A model generated the notes under the pieces. The model was given only the letters and a program-made list of their open reading frames with translations. It ran no database searches and was not told where the DNA came from. Both the position numbers and the translations under genes were made by a program. 64,000 bases of DNA from Defluviicoccus sp046348835 (GTDB lineage: Bacteria > Pseudomonadota > Alphaproteobacteria > Rhodospirillales > Defluviicoccaceae), in NCBI GenBank assembly GCA_046348835.1, contig JAXMDM010000004.1, forward strand, positions 1 to 64,000. The letters run 5' to 3'. Shown here in pieces: positions 1 through 8,374 of the stretch (the stretch's first letter is position 1; the number at the start of each line of letters is the position of its first letter).

Positions 1-1062
1 GCCGATGGGGTTTTCCGGCGTGCAGACGGTGGCGAAGATGCGGCAGTCGGTCGGCTGCTTCAGGCCGTGCAGGATCGACGGACACTCGCAGGCCTTGCTG
101 TCGGATTCGGTTGTTTTCGTGAGCGAGAAGCGCCGCTCGGCGTCGAATTCGGCGTACTCCTCGCGGATGCGCAACGCACTCCACGGCAACTCGCCCAGCC
201 CGCGCCATTCGAAGCGATCGCGGAGCTCGAACACGTCGGCCATCAGGGTCTGCGCCTTGAGGTTACCGTCGCGGGTGACGACGCGTGTGTACTCGTTTTC
301 CACCTCGGCGCGCCCCTCGTTCAGCTGGCGGATCAGCATCAGAATCGCCTGCATGACGTCGAGCGGCTCGAAACCGGCGATCACCACCGGTCGATGGTAG
401 CGCTCGGCTAACGGCTCGAAGGGACGGCTGCCGATCACCGCGCTGACGTGCGCCGGACCGACGAAGCCGTCGAGTGCCAGGGCCTTCCCGTCACGCGCCT
501 CGGGGCTATCCAGCAGCGCCATGATGGCGGGCGGCGTCAGCACGTGGTTGCAGTGCACGCTGAAGTTGGTCAGGCACAGAGCCTTGGCCTGCCGCAGCGC
601 AACCGCCGTCGGCGGCGTGGTCGTCTCAAAGCCGATGGCGAAGAACACCACCTGCCGGTCGGGATGGGCACGCGCGACGGCGAGCGCATCGAGGCAGGAG
701 TAGACCATCCTGACGTCCGCGCCGCCCGCCTTCGCCTTCAGCAACGTCTGGCGCTGCGGTCCCGGCACGCGCAGCATGTCGCCGTAGGTACAGAGGATCA
801 CGCGATGGTCGAGGGCGAGCTGCAGCGCGTGCGCCACGCGCGGAATCGGCAGCACGCAGACCGGGCAGCCGGGACCGTGGATCATCCGCACGTTCTCTGG
901 CAGCAAGTCGGGCACGCCATAACGGAAGATCGCATGGGTGTGCCCACCGCAGAATTCCATAAGGTTGTAGCGGCGGTGGGGTTTTGCCTCGGCACGCATC
1001 GCGTCGGCGAGCGTCTTCGCCAAGCCGCCATCGCGAAACTCGTCGACGAAGCGGACGCTCAT
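1..1062 (-). CDS. hypD: HypD, hydrogenase Fe(CN)2CO cofactor assembly scaffold (3' end cut by the window)
   Basis: HypD works with HypC in the cytoplasm as the scaffold on which CN and CO are placed on the iron of [NiFe] hydrogenases. The start is the ATG at 1062, overlapping the hypC stop as ATGA. The visible 354 codons begin MSVRFVDEFRDGG and carry the family signatures CGGHTH (Cys38) and GPGCPVC (Cys66 and Cys69), with a 4Fe-4S-linked CTPE motif just before the window edge. HypD proteins are usually about 370-380 residues, so only the last 20-30 are missing. It is the last visible gene of hypABFCD; hypE would be expected beyond position 1. Identification is firm. Confidence 0.95.
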   Translation of the reverse strand, partial: MSVRFVDEFRDGGLAKTLADAMRAEAKPHRRYNLMEFCGGHTHAIFRYGVPDLLPENVRMIHGPGCPVCVLPIPRVAHALQLALDHRVILCTYGDMLRVPGPQRQTLLKAKAGGADVRMVYSCLDALAVARAHPDRQVVFFAIGFETTTPPTAVALRQAKALCLTNFSVHCNHVLTPPAIMALLDSPEARDGKALALDGFVGPAHVSAVIGSRPFEPLAERYHRPVVIAGFEPLDVMQAILMLIRQLNEGRAEVENEYTRVVTRDGNLKAQTLMADVFELRDRFEWRGLGELPWSALRIREEYAEFDAERRFSLTKTTESDSKACECPSILHGLKQPTDCRIFATVCTPENPIG

Positions 1063-1307
1063 GCTGTCGCTTCCTGCGCACCGTCATCCGACAGGACGCC
1101 CGCCTCGGCGAACAACGCGAGCGTTGCCGCCGCCTCCTCCGGCTCCAGACGGGCGAGGGCGAACCCGACGTGGACGATGACGAAATCGCCGACCGCCACG
1201 TCATCGACGAGGCTGAGGTTCAGTTCCTTGACGATGCCGCCGACCTCCGCCTTGGCCAACCCGCCGGGCAGCAATTCGGTGATCCGGGCCGGCACCGCAA
1301 GACACAT
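1059..1307 (-). CDS. hypC: HypC/HybG-type hydrogenase assembly chaperone
   Basis: This small cytoplasmic chaperone carries the Fe(CN)2CO unit from HypD to the hydrogenase large-subunit precursor. The 82-residue protein starts with the diagnostic MCLAVP, where Cys2 is the iron/HypD contact, and has the family pattern VGDFVIVHVGFAL in the OB-fold half. It lies between hypF (six-base gap) and hypD (four-base overlap), so it is translationally coupled to both. Only one hypC-like gene is visible for the Hyb-type hydrogenase in this window, so this copy probably does the job that HybG does in E. coli; that assignment is inferred. Confidence 0.95.
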   Translation of the reverse strand: MCLAVPARITELLPGGLAKAEVGGIVKELNLSLVDDVAVGDFVIVHVGFALARLEPEEAAATLALFAEAGVLSDDGAQEATA

Positions 1308-1313
1308 CCGCGC

Positions 1314-2444
1314 CTATCTCCTCGCCATCGCCATCGCCATCGCCACGGCCCAGGCCTGCCCCAGGCTGACCGCGCTGTCACCCGGTTTGAGCCGTATCGG
1401 CTGCAACACCGTTAGTCCGCCGCGCCGCAAAGCCGCGGTCAGCTCTTCGGTCAGCACGCGGTTGAGGAAGCAGCCGCCGCAAAGGGCGACCCGGCGTATC
1501 CCCGTCTTCGCGGCTGCCTCGTGCACCCACTCGGCCATCGCGGCCGCGAGCGTGCCGTGGAATAGATTGGCGCCTTGCCCTGGGCTCATGCCCGTCAAGC
1601 GCTCGAGCAGGGGCAATGGATCGAGCACGCCGTCGCGCAGACGCCACCCGGCCGGATCGATCTCGGGCGCGGCCGCCAGCCGCTCCAGCTCCATCGGTGC
1701 TTCGCCCTCGAAGGCGGCGAACGGTTTGATCCCCAGCAGGCCGCAGGCGGCATCGAACAGCCGGCCGCAGCTGGAGGTCGGCGGGCAGTTGACGTTCTGC
1801 CGCAGCATTCGTGCGATCACCTCGGCGCCGCGGATGCCGGTGTACCGGATCGCGATCTCGTCGCCACGGCCGAGGGCGAACAGCGCGGCAGCACCCATGC
1901 GCCACGGCTCGCGGGCTGCCTTGTCACCGCCGGGCTGCCGCAAGGGCGCGAGGTGGCCGAGGCGCCGGTAGCCGTCGGCGTCGACGCACAGCAACTCGCC
2001 GCCCCAGGCTTCGTTGTCGGGTCCAAGCCCAAATCCGTCGAGCGCGAGGCCGAGGGTCGGTTCCTCCGTTCCGTGCTCCGCCATGACCGCGGCGACGTGG
2101 GCATGGTGATGCTGCACGGGAACGGCCTCGATGCCCATGCTCGCCGCAAACGCTTCGGCCCAACGGGTGCTGTGGAAGTCAGGGTGGAGATCGTGCGCCA
2201 CCGCAACGGGCAGATCGCCGGCCATGGTCAGAAGGCGTTCGGCGCACGCCTCGAAGCTACGAACCGATCCGACGGTTTCCAGATTGCCGACATCGCGGGA
2301 AAGCAGCGCGGTCCGCTCGTTCGCCAAACAGAGGGTGTTCTTCAGGAAGGCGCCGACCGCCAGCACGGGCGGAACCGGCCGAGGCAGTTCTACAACCGAC
2401 CCGATCGCATCGTCCGCCGGCAGACCAGCTAGCACGTGCTTCAC
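1314..2444 (-). CDS. hypF: Minimal HypF: carbamoyltransferase (Kae1-like) domain only
   Basis: HypF makes the thiocarbamate on HypE that becomes the CN ligands. I place the start at the GTG at 2444, which overlaps the hypB stop as GTGA; a longer frame to 2594 would run 150 bases into hypB. The resulting 376-residue protein begins VKHVLAGLPADDAIG and matches only the C-terminal half of normal HypF (about 750 residues). Visible signatures are LAVGAFLKNTLCL, VQHHHAHVAAVMAEHG, LALDGFGLG, ALCGGCFLNRVL and a C-terminal GDSAVSLGQAW. The acylphosphatase, zinc-finger and YrdC-like carbamoyl-adenylate domains are absent, and hypB leaves no room for them. Ralstonia eutropha HypF1 is a known shortened HypF. 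Whether this copy works alone is unknown. Confidence 0.88.
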   Translation of the reverse strand: MKHVLAGLPADDAIGSVVELPRPVPPVLAVGAFLKNTLCLANERTALLSRDVGNLETVGSVRSFEACAERLLTMAGDLPVAVAHDLHPDFHSTRWAEAFAASMGIEAVPVQHHHAHVAAVMAEHGTEEPTLGLALDGFGLGPDNEAWGGELLCVDADGYRRLGHLAPLRQPGGDKAAREPWRMGAAALFALGRGDEIAIRYTGIRGAEVIARMLRQNVNCPPTSSCGRLFDAACGLLGIKPFAAFEGEAPMELERLAAAPEIDPAGWRLRDGVLDPLPLLERLTGMSPGQGANLFHGTLAAAMAEWVHEAAAKTGIRRVALCGGCFLNRVLTEELTAALRRGGLTVLQPIRLKPGDSAVSLGQAWAVAMAMAMARR

Positions 2445-3340
2445 CCGGCGTCCGTGCCGATGGCCATCGGCACCCTGCGGGCGGCGCGGCGGCGCGCGAT
2501 CCAATCGTACCAGGAGCCGAGGCCGGCGCCGTTCGTGGCCGAGACCTCGAGAATCTCGATCTCGGCATTGATCCGGCGCGCCAATGCCGCGCAATGCTGC
2601 AGGTCGAACGGAACGAACGGCAGCAGGTCGATCTTGGTGATCAGCATCAGGTCCGCGGCAGCGAACATATTGGCGTACTTCAGCGGCTTGTCGTCGCCCT
2701 CGGTGACCGACAGCAGCACCACCCGCGCCGCCTCGCCCAAATCAAAGGCAGCGGGACAGACCAGGTTGCCGACGTTCTCGATGAAGACGACCGAGCCTCG
2801 TTCGGGCTCAAGAATCGGCAGCGCGGCGCTGACCATGCGGGCGTCGAGATGGCAGCCCTTGCCGGTATTGATCTGTATCGCGGGCGCGCCGGTGGCGCGG
2901 ATGCGCTCGGCATCGAAGCTGGTTTCCTGATCGCCCTCGATGACGGCGATCGGCACCCCGCCGCACAGGTCAGCGATGGTCCTTGCCAGAAGTGTCGTCT
3001 TGCCCGCTCCGGGGCCGGACATCAGGTTGATCGCGAGGATGCGCCGGTCGGCAAAGAAGGCGCGGTTGCCAGCGGCCAGTCGGTCGTTCTCGGTGAGGAT
3101 GTCCTGCTCGACGCGCACCAGCCGCCTCGCCGCGCCGCTGCTCGTCCTTCCCGCGGGGGAATGCTCATGCGCGTGCCCGTGGGCATGGGAGTGATCATCG
3201 CCGTGATGATGATCGTGCCCATGATCATGACGATCCACGTGGTCCGAAGGCTGGGCGGCGCGATCGAAGGCCAACCGATCGCGTTCGCCTGCGCGCGGCG
3301 GCTTGACAGCCGAAGCACCGCATCCGCACACCGTGCACAT
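2441..3340 (-). CDS. hypB: HypB, GTPase and nickel chaperone for hydrogenase maturation
   Basis: HypB is the GTPase that, with HypA, inserts nickel into the large subunit. The start is the ATG at 3340 (MCTVCGCGAS), two bases after the hypA stop; an upstream in-frame Met would lie inside hypA. The N-terminal CxxCGCG motif is the high-affinity Ni site. Residues about 34-60 form a long His/Asp tract, a nickel-storage region like that of the rhizobial HypB proteins. The G domain follows with the P-loop GPGAGKTT (109-116) and IEGDQETSFD, FIENVGNLVCP and LLSVTEGDDKPLKY. The protein has 299 residues, typical of the His-rich subtype. It is coupled to hypF by a GTGA overlap. Confidence 0.96.
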   Translation of the reverse strand: MCTVCGCGASAVKPPRAGERDRLAFDRAAQPSDHVDRHDHGHDHHHGDDHSHAHGHAHEHSPAGRTSSGAARRLVRVEQDILTENDRLAAGNRAFFADRRILAINLMSGPGAGKTTLLARTIADLCGGVPIAVIEGDQETSFDAERIRATGAPAIQINTGKGCHLDARMVSAALPILEPERGSVVFIENVGNLVCPAAFDLGEAARVVLLSVTEGDDKPLKYANMFAAADLMLITKIDLLPFVPFDLQHCAALARRINAEIEILEVSATNGAGLGSWYDWIARRRAARRVPMAIGTDAG

Positions 3341-3342
3341 GA

Positions 3343-3684
3343 TCAGGCGACCTCCAGATCTTTGATGCGCATCTCGTCGCCCTGGGTCAGGCGAAGCCGG
3401 TAGCCGCCGCAGCGCGGGCAGCCCTCGTGTCGTTCGCCGATCGCTACCGTGGCGTCGCAGTCGAGGCACCAAGCTTGCCCGGGCAGCCTGATCAGTTCCA
3501 GGCAGGCGCCGTCAGCCAGAGTTCCGCGCGTGACCGCCGCGAAGCAGAATTCGATCGCTTCCGGTGAAACGCAAGACAGCATGCCGATTTCGAGCCGGAC
3601 GGCCGTCACGCGGTCGAAGCGATGAATGATGGCCTGCTCTGCTAGCGTATTCACGACGCTCTGGCAGAGAGCCAGTTCGTGCAT
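3343..3684 (-). CDS. hypA: HypA, hydrogenase nickel-insertion protein
   Basis: HypA delivers Ni(II) to the hydrogenase large subunit together with HypB. The 113-residue protein starts MHEL, so His2 is the nickel ligand, and has a zinc-finger arm with Cys73-x2-Cys76 and Cys89-x2-Cys92. It is the first gene of the minus-strand maturation operon hypA-hypB-hypF-hypC-hypD. The operon runs divergently from a small plus-strand membrane gene at 4010 and from the hydrogenase structural operon, so its promoter should lie in 3685-4009. Identification is firm. Confidence 0.95.
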   Translation of the reverse strand: MHELALCQSVVNTLAEQAIIHRFDRVTAVRLEIGMLSCVSPEAIEFCFAAVTRGTLADGACLELIRLPGQAWCLDCDATVAIGERHEGCPRCGGYRLRLTQGDEMRIKDLEVA

Positions 3685-4009
3685 GCGACTCTTTCCTCCC
3701 GAACGCCCGCTTCGCGCCCGTCGCGGCTCTGTGGCCGCTTTCGCGGGGCACCCCGAGCACCCCCGTCGCCCGGCCGGATGCGTTCACTCTTCAGGCTATC
3801 TCTTTCCCGCCGCCACGTCGTCATCTTTTTTGATGCGCGAAGGTCAGGACCGCACCTCGGTGTCCGCCCAGCGATGCCATTCCCATCAGCGCTCCAACAC
3901 GCCTTAGCCGCACTTTCGAGGCGGGGCACCTCAACTGACTGGCGTCTCACCGACATAATGGTCTAGTGGTGCTATCATCCGCTGCGTTATCAGCTTAGGG
4001 GGCGATAAC
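3685..4009. other. Intergenic region between hypA and a small membrane-protein gene
   Basis: No convincing gene is visible in either direction here; the open frames are high-GC shadows. The stretch must hold the hypA promoter on the minus strand and the promoter for the gene at 4010 on the plus strand. I could not find a clear -24/-12 or FNR-type element. Confidence 0.4.
3986..4009. promoter_or_regulatory. Inverted repeat GTTATC-N12-GATAAC abutting a start codon
   Basis: GTTATC (3986-3991) and GATAAC (4004-4009) form a perfect six-base inverted repeat that ends exactly before the ATG at 4010. It encloses the AGGGGG ribosome-binding region. It could be an operator or a translational hairpin. 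The arms are short, so this may be chance. Confidence 0.3.
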
Positions 4010-4294
4010 ATGAAAAAGTTGGTAGCCGTGTATGCTTTGGCCGCTGGAATTATGATTGAAGTTGGGGCGATGGGTGCAGGAATTGAACTTGCGAAGTTGG
4101 ATAATGAAAATATCGATTTATATGGGATCGAGCAAACAGCAGCCGATACTGACAGACCCGTAATCGTAGCTCAAAGACGTTCTGTTCAGGAAGGAACAGA
4201 TGAACTGATGAGAAATGCCTTTCTCGATAGAGGTCTTGCCCTACTTGGGGGCTTGTTAATCGGGGCTGGAGCCGGTGTGTTGTTAAAATGGTAG
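4010..4294 (+). CDS. Small A+T-richer two-helix membrane protein, unknown
   Basis: The family is not recognised. The 94-residue frame starts at an ATG behind AGGGGG. A hydrophobic helix lies near residues 3-26 (VAVYALAAGIMIEVGAMGAG), then a polar middle of about 45 residues, then a second glycine-rich helix (LALLGGLLIGAGAGVLLKW) at the C terminus, suggesting a membrane hairpin with a soluble loop. Codon use is markedly A/T-richer than in all neighbours (AAA, AAT, GAA and TTA codons), so it may be a recent acquisition. It lies alone between the divergent hyp and hyb operons. No function can be inferred. Confidence 0.6.
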   Translation: MKKLVAVYALAAGIMIEVGAMGAGIELAKLDNENIDLYGIEQTAADTDRPVIVAQRRSVQEGTDELMRNAFLDRGLALLGGLLIGAGAGVLLKW

Positions 4295-4934
4295 AAATTT
4301 GGTATCCCGTTCGTACGCGGTAGCGTCAGCGGGTGGAAAGCTCAAGACATCCCGTGGCCTGGGTTGATTACCTCGGACGTTTCGAAAGTTCGGCCCGGGG
4401 GTTCGGCAGCGAAACGGCGTGCCGTGACTATATCCGGCGGCTTCGCTGGCGGATGGCTTTGTCTGTCCTGAAGTAGCTCGACAACGCGCTCGCCTCGCCC
4501 AGCAGGCCGTTGCCGTAGGACCTGCACCCGGCGGCCCTACGCAAATCGAAGATGGTGCGGACCCCGGGTTCGCTTAAGAACGGCTCTATTGTCCCCAAAA
4601 CCCGCAGCGACTGTGAACGCCCGGTAGAGAACGCCGCGCCTTGCGGCTTTTAGGGAGCGCTCAGCACCGAGTTCGGGCGCTGCTTCGGCCATCAGGCTCG
4701 CTGTGAGCGGGAGCAGCAGGCAGCTTTGGGGCACGGCTTTCCGCAATCCGCAGTACTCGTTCGTCGCGTTTCCCTGTAGGGTCTCTAATAGGATGAGATC
4801 TATTATTAATCTCACAATAAACAGAAAGTTTGCTATTGATATCGATGCTGCATGATTTAAAGTCGTTTTAATCGAGACATGTAACATCCGTCGAAAAGAC
4901 GGTGAATAAGAATAAATCGCGAAGGGAGGAGTTC
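4295..4934. other. Non-coding stretch upstream of the hydrogenase operon
   Basis: No credible gene is seen in about 640 bases. The last 130 bases before hybO (about 4790-4900) are strongly A+T-rich against the surrounding DNA and are the likely promoter and upstream control region of hybO-hybAB-hybC-hybD. A sigma-54-like string near 4728-4745 has the wrong spacing and was not accepted. The ribosome-binding site GGGAGGAG at 4924-4931 is clear. Confidence 0.4.
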
Positions 4935-6122
4935 ATGATGACGGGCGAGTTGCGCCCAGTGTTCGATCAGGTCGGCGATCTGGACGGCTACGCGGGCGCG
5001 CTCGGTGGTCTCAGGCGGCGCGACTTTCTGAAGTTCTGCACCGGGGTCGCGGCGACGCTGGGGTTATCGCCCTCGCTCGGCCTCCGCATCGCCGAAGCGG
5101 CGACCGCACCGGGACGGCCGCCGGTCATATGGCTCTCCGCTCAAGAGTGTACGGGCTGCACGGAGTCGCTGCTGCGCGCCCATCATCCGACGGTCGAGGG
5201 TCTGATCCTCGACATGATCTCGCTCGACTACCACGAAACGCTGTGCGCCGGCTGCGGGCATCAGGCGGAGGCGTTCAAGGCGCAGTCGATCAAGCAGAAC
5301 TGGGGCAAGTACGTTCTCGTCGTCGACGGTTCGATCCCGACAAAGGATGGCGGCGTCTACTGCATGGTCGGGGGGCGGCCGATCCTCGACATCGTCAAGG
5401 AAACGGCGGAGGGCGCGGCGGCGATCATCGCCATCGGCTCGTGCGCGTCATGGGGCGGCATCCCGTCCAGCGACCCCAATCCGACGGAGGCCCGGCCGGT
5501 GCATGAAGTGCTGCCCGGAAAGACCGTGATCAACGTTCCGGGCTGTCCTCCCAACGTCTATAATTTCCTGTCCACGGTTCTTTATCTCGTCACCTTCGGC
5601 AAGGCGCCCGATCTCGACGACAAGAACCGGCCGAAGTTCGCCTACGGCCGTCTGATCCACGAGAATTGCGAGCGCCGGCCGCACTTCGACGCCGGACGCT
5701 TCGCGCTGGAGTTCGGCGATCAGGGGCACCGCGAAGGATGGTGCCTCTACAAGCTCGGCTGCAAGGGGCCGGAAACCTACGCCAACTGTCCGGCGATCCT
5801 GTTCGGCGACGTCGGCGCCGGGGCTTGGCCGGTCGGCACCGGCCACCCGTGCTTCGGCTGCACCGAGCAGGGCATCGGCTTCACCAAGCCGATCCACTCC
5901 TTGGCGAACGTCCTTACAGTCACACCGCCCACGGCATTCCCCCGCGTCGCCGAAGAGAGAGGCCAGGGGGCAACGGCCAGCGCGGCGGCGTTGGCGGGCG
6001 CGGTGGTCGGCGCCGGACTCGGCGCCGGCGCCGTGCTTGCCTCCCGCCTGGGCAGGCAGCCGGCCGCCGACGACAAGGCGATCGAGCGATCATCCCACGA
6101 CGACCGGTCGGAGTCGCGCTAG
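4935..6122 (+). CDS. hybO: [NiFe] hydrogenase small subunit, HybO type (group 1c-like)
   Basis: This is the electron-transfer subunit of a membrane-bound, periplasm-facing uptake hydrogenase. It passes electrons from the NiFe site through Fe-S clusters to HybA/HybB and quinone. The start is the ATG pair at 4935/4938 (MMTGELRPVF), behind GGGAGGAG; the upstream ATG at 4902 lacks this site. A Tat motif RRRDFLK lies at 27-33. The proximal cluster segment ECTGCTES has Cys72 and Cys75, and later come GSCASWGG, PGCPPN, RRPHFDAGRFA and GHPCFGCTEQGIGF. The C terminus holds a Gly/Ala-rich membrane anchor and a charged tail. Similarity to E. coli HybO is close along the whole length, and gene order supports it. 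Confidence 0.95.
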   Translation: MMTGELRPVFDQVGDLDGYAGALGGLRRRDFLKFCTGVAATLGLSPSLGLRIAEAATAPGRPPVIWLSAQECTGCTESLLRAHHPTVEGLILDMISLDYHETLCAGCGHQAEAFKAQSIKQNWGKYVLVVDGSIPTKDGGVYCMVGGRPILDIVKETAEGAAAIIAIGSCASWGGIPSSDPNPTEARPVHEVLPGKTVINVPGCPPNVYNFLSTVLYLVTFGKAPDLDDKNRPKFAYGRLIHENCERRPHFDAGRFALEFGDQGHREGWCLYKLGCKGPETYANCPAILFGDVGAGAWPVGTGHPCFGCTEQGIGFTKPIHSLANVLTVTPPTAFPRVAEERGQGATASAAALAGAVVGAGLGAGAVLASRLGRQPAADDKAIERSSHDDRSESR

Positions 6123-6131
6123 AGGTCAGGA

Positions 6132-8330
6132 ATGTCAGTCAATCGTCGCCAATTCCTGGAAGGTGCCGCGGCCTGTGCGGCGGGCGGAGCCGGCGCCGTG
6201 GCGGCGGTCAGCGAGGCAAACGCCATCGCGCGCGAAGGGAAACCGAGACTGCCGGACGCACTCGGCCTGATGTACGATTCCACGCTCTGTGTCGGCTGCA
6301 AGGCGTGCGTCGCCGGATGCAAGGCCGCCAACGGCATGCCTGCCGACGTTTCCCCGGACCAGCGGGACTGGAACACCGGCACCTGGGATACGGCCAAGGA
6401 TCTCTCCGGCAAGACCCTGAACATCATCAAGGTCTATCGCGACGGCACGATGGAGCGGAAGGACAGCGCCACGGACGGCTTCGCCTTCGTCAAGCGCCAG
6501 TGCCTGCATTGCGTCGATCCGTCGTGCGTTTCCTGCTGCCCGGTTTCGGCGATGATCAAGGACCCGGACACGGGAGTCGTGCGCAACGACCCGGAGCGCT
6601 GCATAGGCTGCCGCTACTGCGTCTTTGCCTGCCCCTTCCAGGTGCCGAGGTACGAATTCGACAGTGCGTTCGGCAGAATTCGGAAATGCGAGCTGTGTCG
6701 CCATCGGTTGGCGGAAGGCCAACTGCCCGGCTGCGTCGAACACTGCCCGACGGGAGCAACCTTGTTCGGCCGCGTCACCGACCTCCGCGAGGAAGCGCAC
6801 CGGCGCCTGGCACTGAAGCCGGGCGACCGCTACGAATATCCGCGCGGCGACATCAACGGCCGCTACGGGCGGCCGACCCCGCCGCACGAAAAGGTCGTCC
6901 AGGTCGCGTATCGGCCGGAGGTCTACGGCGAGAACGTCCTCGGCGGAACGCAGGCGCTCTACCTTTCGGCCGTCCCGTTCGACAAGCTCGGGCTGCCGTA
7001 CGGCAACGTGCCGGACCACATGTACGCGGCGGAAACCGAGGGCGTTCAGCACCTCCTCTACAAAGGGATGGTCGCGCCGGCGGTGGTTCTGGCCGGTTTG
7101 GCGGCGCTCGCCTACCGCAACGTGAAGACGCATCATGACGAGACCGGGAGGACAGAGGCGCGGGCCGGAACGGCCATGGCAACGCACGACCACGCGCCGG
7201 TCGGCGGCAAGCTCTTCACCGTTCCCGTGATCGTCCTGATGATGCTGCTGGTTCCCGCGGTGGTCGTTCTCGCGCAACGTTTCGTCTTCGGCCTCGGCTC
7301 GGTGACCAATCTCAGCGATGGGTATCCCTGGGGCATATGGATTGCCATCGACCTGATCATCGGCACCGCGCTCGCTTGCGGCGGGTTGGTGATCGCGCTG
7401 CTGGTCTACATCCTCAACCGCGGCCAGTATCACCCGATCGTCCGAGCGGCCTTGATGGCCAGCCTGTTCGGCTACGTGCTGGGCGCGATCGCGGTGATGA
7501 TCGATCTGGGCCGCTGGTGGCAGGGCCACAACATCCTGCTGCCATGGCTGTGGAACGCGAACTCGGTGCTGCTGGAGACGGCACTCTGCATCTTCGTCTA
7601 CATCCTGGTGCTGCTCGTCGAGTTCGCGCCGGCGGTACTTGAGCGCTTCGGCATGACGCAATCGCGCAGGGCGCTGTACCGGGTGCTGTTCATCTTCACC
7701 GCGCTCGGCTGCCTGCTGCCGATGATGCACCAGTCGTCGATGGGGACGGTCGTCATCCTGCTCGGCTACAAGCTGTCGCCGCTGTGGCAGTCGCAGTTGC
7801 TGCCGCTGAATTTCCTGCTCACCGCCTTCACCCTCGGCTACGCCGTCGTCGTCTTCGAATCCGTGCTCTCCTCGGCTTCCCTGAAGCGGCCCTTCGAGAC
7901 GCGTATCCTCGCCGGCCTGTGCGGCATCATGGTCTGGGTACAGATCGTCTTCATGGTCGTCCGTTACGGCGACGTCGTCTGGCGCGGCGCCTGGCCGCTC
8001 GCCTTCGCCGGCGACGTCAGGGCCTGGTTCTTCTGGCTGGAGTTCTTGATGGGCGCCGCCGCCGTCGTCGCTTTGCTGCCGAAGGCCAACCGGACCAATC
8101 CTCGATCCATCTTCCTCGGTGCCTGCGCGATGCTGTTGAACGGCGTTCTCTACCGCCTCAACTCCTACCTCATCGGCTACGACCCGGGCGATGGCTGGAG
8201 TTATTTTCCGTCCGCGGGCGAGATCCTGGTGACCCTCGCCATCTTTTCTTTCGAAGTCCTGATGTACAGCCTGCTGGTGAAGAACCTGCCGGTACTGCAC
8301 GCGGTCAAGGGCGCGCCGGCGCCCCGGTAA
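6132..8330 (+). CDS. hybA/hybB: Fused HybA-HybB: periplasmic 4Fe-4S ferredoxin joined to NrfD-like quinone-reacting membrane subunit
   Basis: One 732-residue open frame contains what are normally two proteins. Residues 1-about 325 match HybA: a Tat motif RRQFLEG (5-11), then four Cys-rich ferredoxin groups beginning CVGCKACVAGC (53-63), followed by CLHC, CIGCRYCVFACPF and CELCRHR, and a C-terminal helix (MVAPAVVLAGLAALAYRNV). After a polar linker, Met349 (ATG at 7176) starts a HybB/NrfD unit (MATHDHAPVGGKLFTVPV) with about ten membrane helices, including LVYILNRGQYHP and LPMMHQSSMGTVV. The topology works: the HybA helix exits to the cytoplasm, where HybB begins. No stop lies between the halves. 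It could be a true fusion, or a single base change that removed a stop. Confidence 0.9.
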   Translation: MSVNRRQFLEGAAACAAGGAGAVAAVSEANAIAREGKPRLPDALGLMYDSTLCVGCKACVAGCKAANGMPADVSPDQRDWNTGTWDTAKDLSGKTLNIIKVYRDGTMERKDSATDGFAFVKRQCLHCVDPSCVSCCPVSAMIKDPDTGVVRNDPERCIGCRYCVFACPFQVPRYEFDSAFGRIRKCELCRHRLAEGQLPGCVEHCPTGATLFGRVTDLREEAHRRLALKPGDRYEYPRGDINGRYGRPTPPHEKVVQVAYRPEVYGENVLGGTQALYLSAVPFDKLGLPYGNVPDHMYAAETEGVQHLLYKGMVAPAVVLAGLAALAYRNVKTHHDETGRTEARAGTAMATHDHAPVGGKLFTVPVIVLMMLLVPAVVVLAQRFVFGLGSVTNLSDGYPWGIWIAIDLIIGTALACGGLVIALLVYILNRGQYHPIVRAALMASLFGYVLGAIAVMIDLGRWWQGHNILLPWLWNANSVLLETALCIFVYILVLLVEFAPAVLERFGMTQSRRALYRVLFIFTALGCLLPMMHQSSMGTVVILLGYKLSPLWQSQLLPLNFLLTAFTLGYAVVVFESVLSSASLKRPFETRILAGLCGIMVWVQIVFMVVRYGDVVWRGAWPLAFAGDVRAWFFWLEFLMGAAAVVALLPKANRTNPRSIFLGACAMLLNGVLYRLNSYLIGYDPGDGWSYFPSAGEILVTLAIFSFEVLMYSLLVKNLPVLHAVKGAPAPR

Positions 8331-8374
8331 CCCCAACGGGACGGAGCAACGAGAACTTTCGGAGCGGTCCTCAC

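Noticed and set aside
3022..3318. His-poor alternate frame opposite the HypB His tract
   Set aside because: Caused by the repetitive His codons of hypB; no start signal or conserved product.
4728..4745. Sigma-54-like string GGCACG...CCGC upstream of hybO
   Set aside because: The spacing between GG and GC elements is 11 bases instead of 10 and the -12 element is poor; it lies about 190 bases from the start codon.
6135..8336. 733-codon minus-strand open frame opposite hybA/hybB
   Set aside because: A shadow of the real gene: low-complexity Arg/His/Asp/Gln composition, no conserved motif, and a typical high-GC antisense artefact.
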